Source of the DNA: an uncultured Clostridia bacterium
GTDB taxonomy: Bacteria; Bacillota; Clostridia; Christensenellales; Borkfalkiaceae
NCBI GenBank assembly: GCA_947631905.1
Contig: CANRND010000023.1
Span: 1 to 36,314, forward strand
Reading direction: 5' to 3'
Length of the DNA stretch: 36,314 nucleotides
This document shows, piece after piece, positions 33,728 through 36,314 of the stretch. A program made the translations under genes and the position numbers. Under the pieces are notes generated by a model that had not been told where the DNA came from, made no database searches, and was given only the letters and a program-made list of their open reading frames with translations. Position 1 is the stretch's first letter. Each line of letters begins with the position of its first letter.

Positions 33728-33763
33728 GCCAAAAAAACCGCGGCTTGCCGCGGTTTTTTTGGC
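33728..33763. terminator. Bidirectional terminator after purB
   Basis: A perfect 16-bp stem made of GCC, seven A, CCGCGG and the complementary half encloses the loop CTTG. A and T runs give a T tract on both strands. It ends purB transcription and may attenuate the gene downstream. Confidence 0.85.
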
Positions 33764-33814
33764 ACATAGAGCCCAAAACGCAGAGCGCCTAAGGTATAAT
33801 GGAGGTGAAATTCA

Positions 33815-33832
33815 ATGGGAGGTAAATATTGA
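33815..33832 (+). CDS. Possible five-codon leader ORF (MGGKY)
   Basis: ATG at 33815 has a near-perfect GGAGGTGA 6-7 nt upstream and encodes only Met-Gly-Gly-Lys-Tyr before TGA at 33830. Its stop lies 2 bp before the proposed TTG start of the tail-fibre-like gene and its body contains that gene's GGGAGG site. It may serve translational coupling, or may be chance. Confidence 0.3.
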   Translation: MGGKY

Positions 33833-33833
33833 A

Positions 33834-35828
33834 TTGGATCAAGAAATTGCAATTTCTATCAAAAAAAAGATTGCGGAGACGGACTTTTCGGAGGTCGTCT
33901 CCTTTAACAGCGTCTATCGCCTGAAATTCGCTTTCGACGAAGAGTGGAACGATTATCCCGTCCGCGTTGCGGTGGTGATGTGGGCGAACGGCGCGGCGGA
34001 AAAGCTGTTCACGGGTACGGAATGCGAAATGCCGCAGATCGCCTCGCTCGACGCGGACAACGTTCTCATCGGCGTTTACAGCAAGTTCGGGGACAAGCGC
34101 ATCGCGTCTTCCTTTGTGCGTCTGCGCTGTGAAGCGGGTGCGGGCGGATTTCCGCAGCCGAAGCCCTCGCTCTCCCTGCACGAGCAGATCCTGTCCTTTT
34201 TGAACCAAAAAGATTGGGATTCGTTCGAGGATAAAGTTGCCGAGGGGATCTACTCCGCGGTACAAGTCAATAAAAAGGGACTCGTGACGAAAGGCATGAA
34301 TATCATCGAAGTGGGCAAGATGTCGGGCGACATGCCCTCGCACAACCTTGCGCCGGGCGGCATTTTCTTCCGCCCGAAAGACGGCGTTTATACGCCTTGC
34401 TATTACGACGGAAACACCTTAGAGGCGCTTACGATGACGGCGAAAAACCTCGGGCATACCCTGACGATCGGGGAGCAGACGTTCGACGGCACGGAGGACG
34501 TTCAGGTGACGTTGGGCAAACTTGCTTTCAAAAACGAGGTCGATACCGCCCAAATTGCGATCGGCGCCGTGAAAACTTCGCAAATCGGTTCCAACGTGAT
34601 CATGAACGCGCATTTGAAATCGAATACGATCACGGGGGACCGTCTGAAAGACCTTGCCGTGACGACGGAAAAGATCGCGGAGGGCGCGGTGACGGGCGCG
34701 AAGCTCGCCGAAGGAGCCGTAAAAGCGGGCGACCATATCACGATTGCGCGGGATGAAACAAACGACATCGTCATCGGTGCGGAAAGCTCCGTCTTTTCCG
34801 TGAACGGGAAAACAGGGGACGTTACCCTCGATCAGGACACGCTCGGGCTTGCAAACATTGCTTACAGCGGGAATTACCGCGATCTCGTCGGCGCGCCGGA
34901 TTCCGGGGTTTATTCGGTGAACGGACAAACGGGGTCGGTGATCATCGACAGAAGAACTCTGGGACTTGCCGACATCGCCGTGACGGGTAGTTTCCGCGAT
35001 CTTGTCGACGCGCCCGAATCGGGCGTTCTTTCGGTGAACGGGCAGACGGGCAACGTACAGCTTACTGGGAAAACGCTCGGCCTTGCGGACGTTGCGGTCA
35101 GCGGCGATTATGACGATCTTACCAACAAGCCCGACTTTGTGACGAAAGTCAACGGACTGACGGGAGAAGTGACGCTCGACGCGGAGAAACTCGGGCTGGG
35201 CAAACTCGCCATGAAAGACGAGGTCCGATCCGCCGAGATCGCAATCGGCGCCGTCGGGACTTCTCAGCTCGCCGCAAACTCGATCATGAACACACATTTC
35301 AAAACAAATACGATCGCGGGGGACCGTCTGAAAGACCTTGCCGTGACGGCGGAAAAGATCGCGGAGGGCGCGGTGACGGGCGCGAAGCTCGCCGAAGGAG
35401 CCGTAAAAGCGGGCGCGAACATCGCGGTATCGCGGGACGAGGAGAACAATGTGGTAATTTCCACCGCGCTTGAAACGGGCGTAACTTCGGTCAACGGCAA
35501 AACGGGGGACGTCACCGTGGACAAGGAAAGTTTGGGGATCAGCGAAACCCTCCCTTTGAGCGGGGAGGGGGAGAACGGCGCGGATTTCAACAATCTGACG
35601 TGCGGGATCTATAATGTGATCGGCACGTCGGAGAAACCCTGTTCGCACATGCCCGCCTCGCTGGACAACGTAAACGGCAAAGATTGCTGTTGGGTGCTGT
35701 TCGCGGTCCCCATGCAGGACGGCTCCCGTTGCGTGCAGATCGCCTTTTCGGGAAGAGAAGACGGCGCTACGCGTATCCGCTTCAAATCCGAGGGCGTATG
35801 GAGCGCATGGAAGTCCATCTATGCATGA
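33834..35828 (+). CDS. Orphan phage tail-fibre-like repeat protein with pyocin-knob-like C-terminus
   Basis: This protein has 664 residues from TTG 33834. The N-terminal part (YRLKFAFDEEWNDYPVRVAV) resembles baseplate-attachment regions of Clostridial phage fibres. The middle has five copies of SVNGxTGxVxLDxxxLGL at about 39-residue spacing (nucleotides near 34800, 34917, 35034, 35148 and 35490), with GDYDDLTNKP-type links common in tail fibres. Two longer blocks contain DRLKDLAVTxEKIAEGAVTG. The end (DFNNLTCGIYNV to SEGVWSAWKSIY) looks like a pyocin-knob binding domain. No other phage gene adjoins. The start is uncertain: ATT 33828 is 5 nt from GGAGG, TTG 33834 is 11 nt away. Base composition matches the host, suggesting long residence. 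Confidence 0.7.
   Translation: MDQEIAISIKKKIAETDFSEVVSFNSVYRLKFAFDEEWNDYPVRVAVVMWANGAAEKLFTGTECEMPQIASLDADNVLIGVYSKFGDKRIASSFVRLRCEAGAGGFPQPKPSLSLHEQILSFLNQKDWDSFEDKVAEGIYSAVQVNKKGLVTKGMNIIEVGKMSGDMPSHNLAPGGIFFRPKDGVYTPCYYDGNTLEALTMTAKNLGHTLTIGEQTFDGTEDVQVTLGKLAFKNEVDTAQIAIGAVKTSQIGSNVIMNAHLKSNTITGDRLKDLAVTTEKIAEGAVTGAKLAEGAVKAGDHITIARDETNDIVIGAESSVFSVNGKTGDVTLDQDTLGLANIAYSGNYRDLVGAPDSGVYSVNGQTGSVIIDRRTLGLADIAVTGSFRDLVDAPESGVLSVNGQTGNVQLTGKTLGLADVAVSGDYDDLTNKPDFVTKVNGLTGEVTLDAEKLGLGKLAMKDEVRSAEIAIGAVGTSQLAANSIMNTHFKTNTIAGDRLKDLAVTAEKIAEGAVTGAKLAEGAVKAGANIAVSRDEENNVVISTALETGVTSVNGKTGDVTVDKESLGISETLPLSGEGENGADFNNLTCGIYNVIGTSEKPCSHMPASLDNVNGKDCCWVLFAVPMQDGSRCVQIAFSGREDGATRIRFKSEGVWSAWKSIYA
34634..34731 (+). 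repeat. 98-bp direct repeat in the tail-fibre-like gene, copy 1
   Basis: It matches 35318-35415 with a single difference that I can find (GACGACGG against GACGGCGG), while flanking parts of the same protein repeat have diverged. It encodes the DRLKDLAVT...GAVKAG block. Confidence 0.85.
35318..35415 (+). repeat. 98-bp direct repeat in the tail-fibre-like gene, copy 2
   Basis: Second copy, 684 bp downstream of the first, in the same frame. Near-identity at the DNA level, including third codon positions, suggests recent duplication or gene conversion. Confidence 0.85.
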
Positions 35829-35858
35829 TTTTGCGCGCGGTTGCGGAAGCTAAGGTGG

Positions 35859-36110
35859 ATGCAACTGAGGAAAGTTTGCGTAGAAGTCACGGCAAAATTT
35901 TCGAGGGAGGGGGGTGTGAGGCCTCTCTCCCTCGTCTGGGAGGACGGCAGAACGCTTTCTGTCGATAAGGTAAAGGCGGTGGAGCATGCGCCCGCGCGGG
36001 TGGGAGCCTTGCTCCCCGTCCGTTATACCTGCGTGATCCTCGGTAAAGAGCGGTGGCTTTACTTCGAGCCTGAGCGGCAAAGATGGTTCGTAGAGGCGAG
36101 ATCGGAGTAA
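35859..36110 (+). CDS. Small conserved-looking hypothetical protein
   Basis: This protein of about 83 residues has the outline V-E-V-T-A-K-F, then VRPLSLVWEDGRTLSVDKV, RYTCVILGKERWLYFE and a terminal RWFVEARSE. The pattern of a WEDG-R core followed by RYTC and an aromatic end recalls a small beta-rich family seen in many Firmicutes, whose function I do not know. The start is uncertain: ATG 35859 has AAGGTGG immediately before it, too close for ideal spacing, and TTG 35841 is an alternative. It lies between the tail-fibre-like gene and tRNA-Trp; no membrane segment or signal is visible. Confidence 0.6.
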   Translation: MQLRKVCVEVTAKFSREGGVRPLSLVWEDGRTLSVDKVKAVEHAPARVGALLPVRYTCVILGKERWLYFEPERQRWFVEARSE

Positions 36111-36139
36111 AAAAAGTTTGTTTTCCCGCCGAAAATATC

Positions 36140-36168
36140 TTGACGGAACGGGAAGTTTGTTATATAAT
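36140..36168 (+). promoter_or_regulatory. Promoter of tRNA-Trp
   Basis: TTGACG (36140-36145), a 17-bp spacer and perfect TATAAT (36163-36168) lie 13 bp before the tRNA 5' end. Confidence 0.85.
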
Positions 36169-36181
36169 GATAATCGTCCGT

Positions 36182-36256
36182 AGGGGAGTAGTTCAATGGT
36201 AGAGCAACGGTCTCCAAAACCGTCTGTTGCGTGTTCGAGTCGCGTCTCCCCTGCCA
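36182..36256 (+). tRNA. tRNA-Trp (anticodon CCA)
   Basis: The 75-nt gene folds as a cloverleaf. The acceptor AGGGGAG pairs with CTCCCCT, a D-arm GTTCAATGGTAGAGC follows, and the anticodon stem ACGGT/ACCGT holds the loop CTCCAAA with anticodon CCA at 36214-36216. The T-arm carries TTCGAGT. The 3' GCCA end is encoded. A tryptophan UGG codon is read. Confidence 0.96.
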
Positions 36257-36278
36257 CGTCGCCGCAAGGCGCACTTGC

Positions 36279-36305
36279 AAGAAGTTGTCCTTTGGACAAC
36301 TTCTT
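36279..36305 (+). terminator. Terminator of tRNA-Trp
   Basis: A perfect 12-bp stem AAGAAGTTGTCC / GGACAACTTCTT with loop TTT is followed by a T-rich end (TGCTTTTTA). Confidence 0.8.
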
Positions 36306-36314
36306 TGCTTTTTA

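Noticed and set aside
33795..33800. TATAAT at 33795 as promoter of the fibre gene
   Set aside because: No -35 element lies at the correct distance and transcription would begin inside or after the ribosome site.
32059..33852. 597-codon minus-strand open frame opposite purB
   Set aside because: purB on the plus strand has all family motifs; the opposite frame has no recognisable domain.
34790..35510. CRISPR-like array
   Set aside because: The regular repeats are in-frame protein repeats of the fibre gene, diverged between copies, with no constant spacer/repeat plan.
36269..36305. Third copy of the structured repeat after tRNA-Trp
   Set aside because: Only a short GTTGTCC-like segment is shared; the conserved loop GATGAAACGAAC and the other stems are missing, and it is best read as the tRNA terminator.

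Overview
The window looks like chromosomal DNA of a fairly GC-rich, Gram-positive (Firmicutes/Clostridia-type) bacterium. The evidence is sigma-A-like promoters (TTGACA, 17 bp, TATAAT) before many genes, strong AGGAGG ribosome sites, lipoproteins with lipoboxes, an MraZ-led division and cell-wall cluster, and a DNPR-type (meso-diaminopimelate) MurE. The genus cannot be read from the sequence; an uncultured Christensenellales-like lineage is my guess. No sporulation genes (spoIIGA, sigE, sigG) follow ftsZ.

Layout. (1) 10-5698, minus strand: a HTH-cupin regulator, then a tightly overlapping polyamine ABC operon potA-potB-potC-potD. PotA has a duplicated C-terminal TOBE-like region, and PotD carries both a lipobox and a C-terminal membrane helix. 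(2) 6013-7170: rpsT (minus) and the divergent murI. (3) 7260-18625: a long division/peptidoglycan operon mraZ-rsmH-ftsL-ftsI-murE-mraY-murD-ftsW-murA-ftsQ, driven by a promoter preceded by five MraZ-box-like repeats and closed by a strong terminator. (4) 18702-21402: ftsA-ftsZ with their own promoter; the FtsA has degenerate nucleotide-binding motifs. (5) 21470-25452: accessory genes (flavin-reductase-like protein plus a small unknown, a MATE exporter behind a structured attenuator-like leader, a BamE-like lipoprotein). (6) 25503-28662: an AT-rich, probably horizontally acquired BcgI-like (type IIB) restriction-modification locus, interrupted by an apparent 2-nt frameshift and with an unclear S-subunit start. 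(7) 28768-30994, minus: groES and groEL, separated by an unusual 316-bp spacer carrying repeats. (8) 31218-33681: dCMP deaminase, cyclophilin and purB. (9) 33686-36305: an orphan phage-tail-fibre-like gene with internal repeats and a knob-like C-terminus behind an operator-like palindrome, a small unknown gene, and tRNA-Trp with promoter and terminator.

The least explained elements are: a ~155-bp structured repeat present upstream of potA and between groES and groEL, whose terminal hairpin arms differ in sequence but keep pairing; the leader of the MATE gene; and the orphan tail-fibre gene. I found no CRISPR array, transposase, rRNA or integrase.
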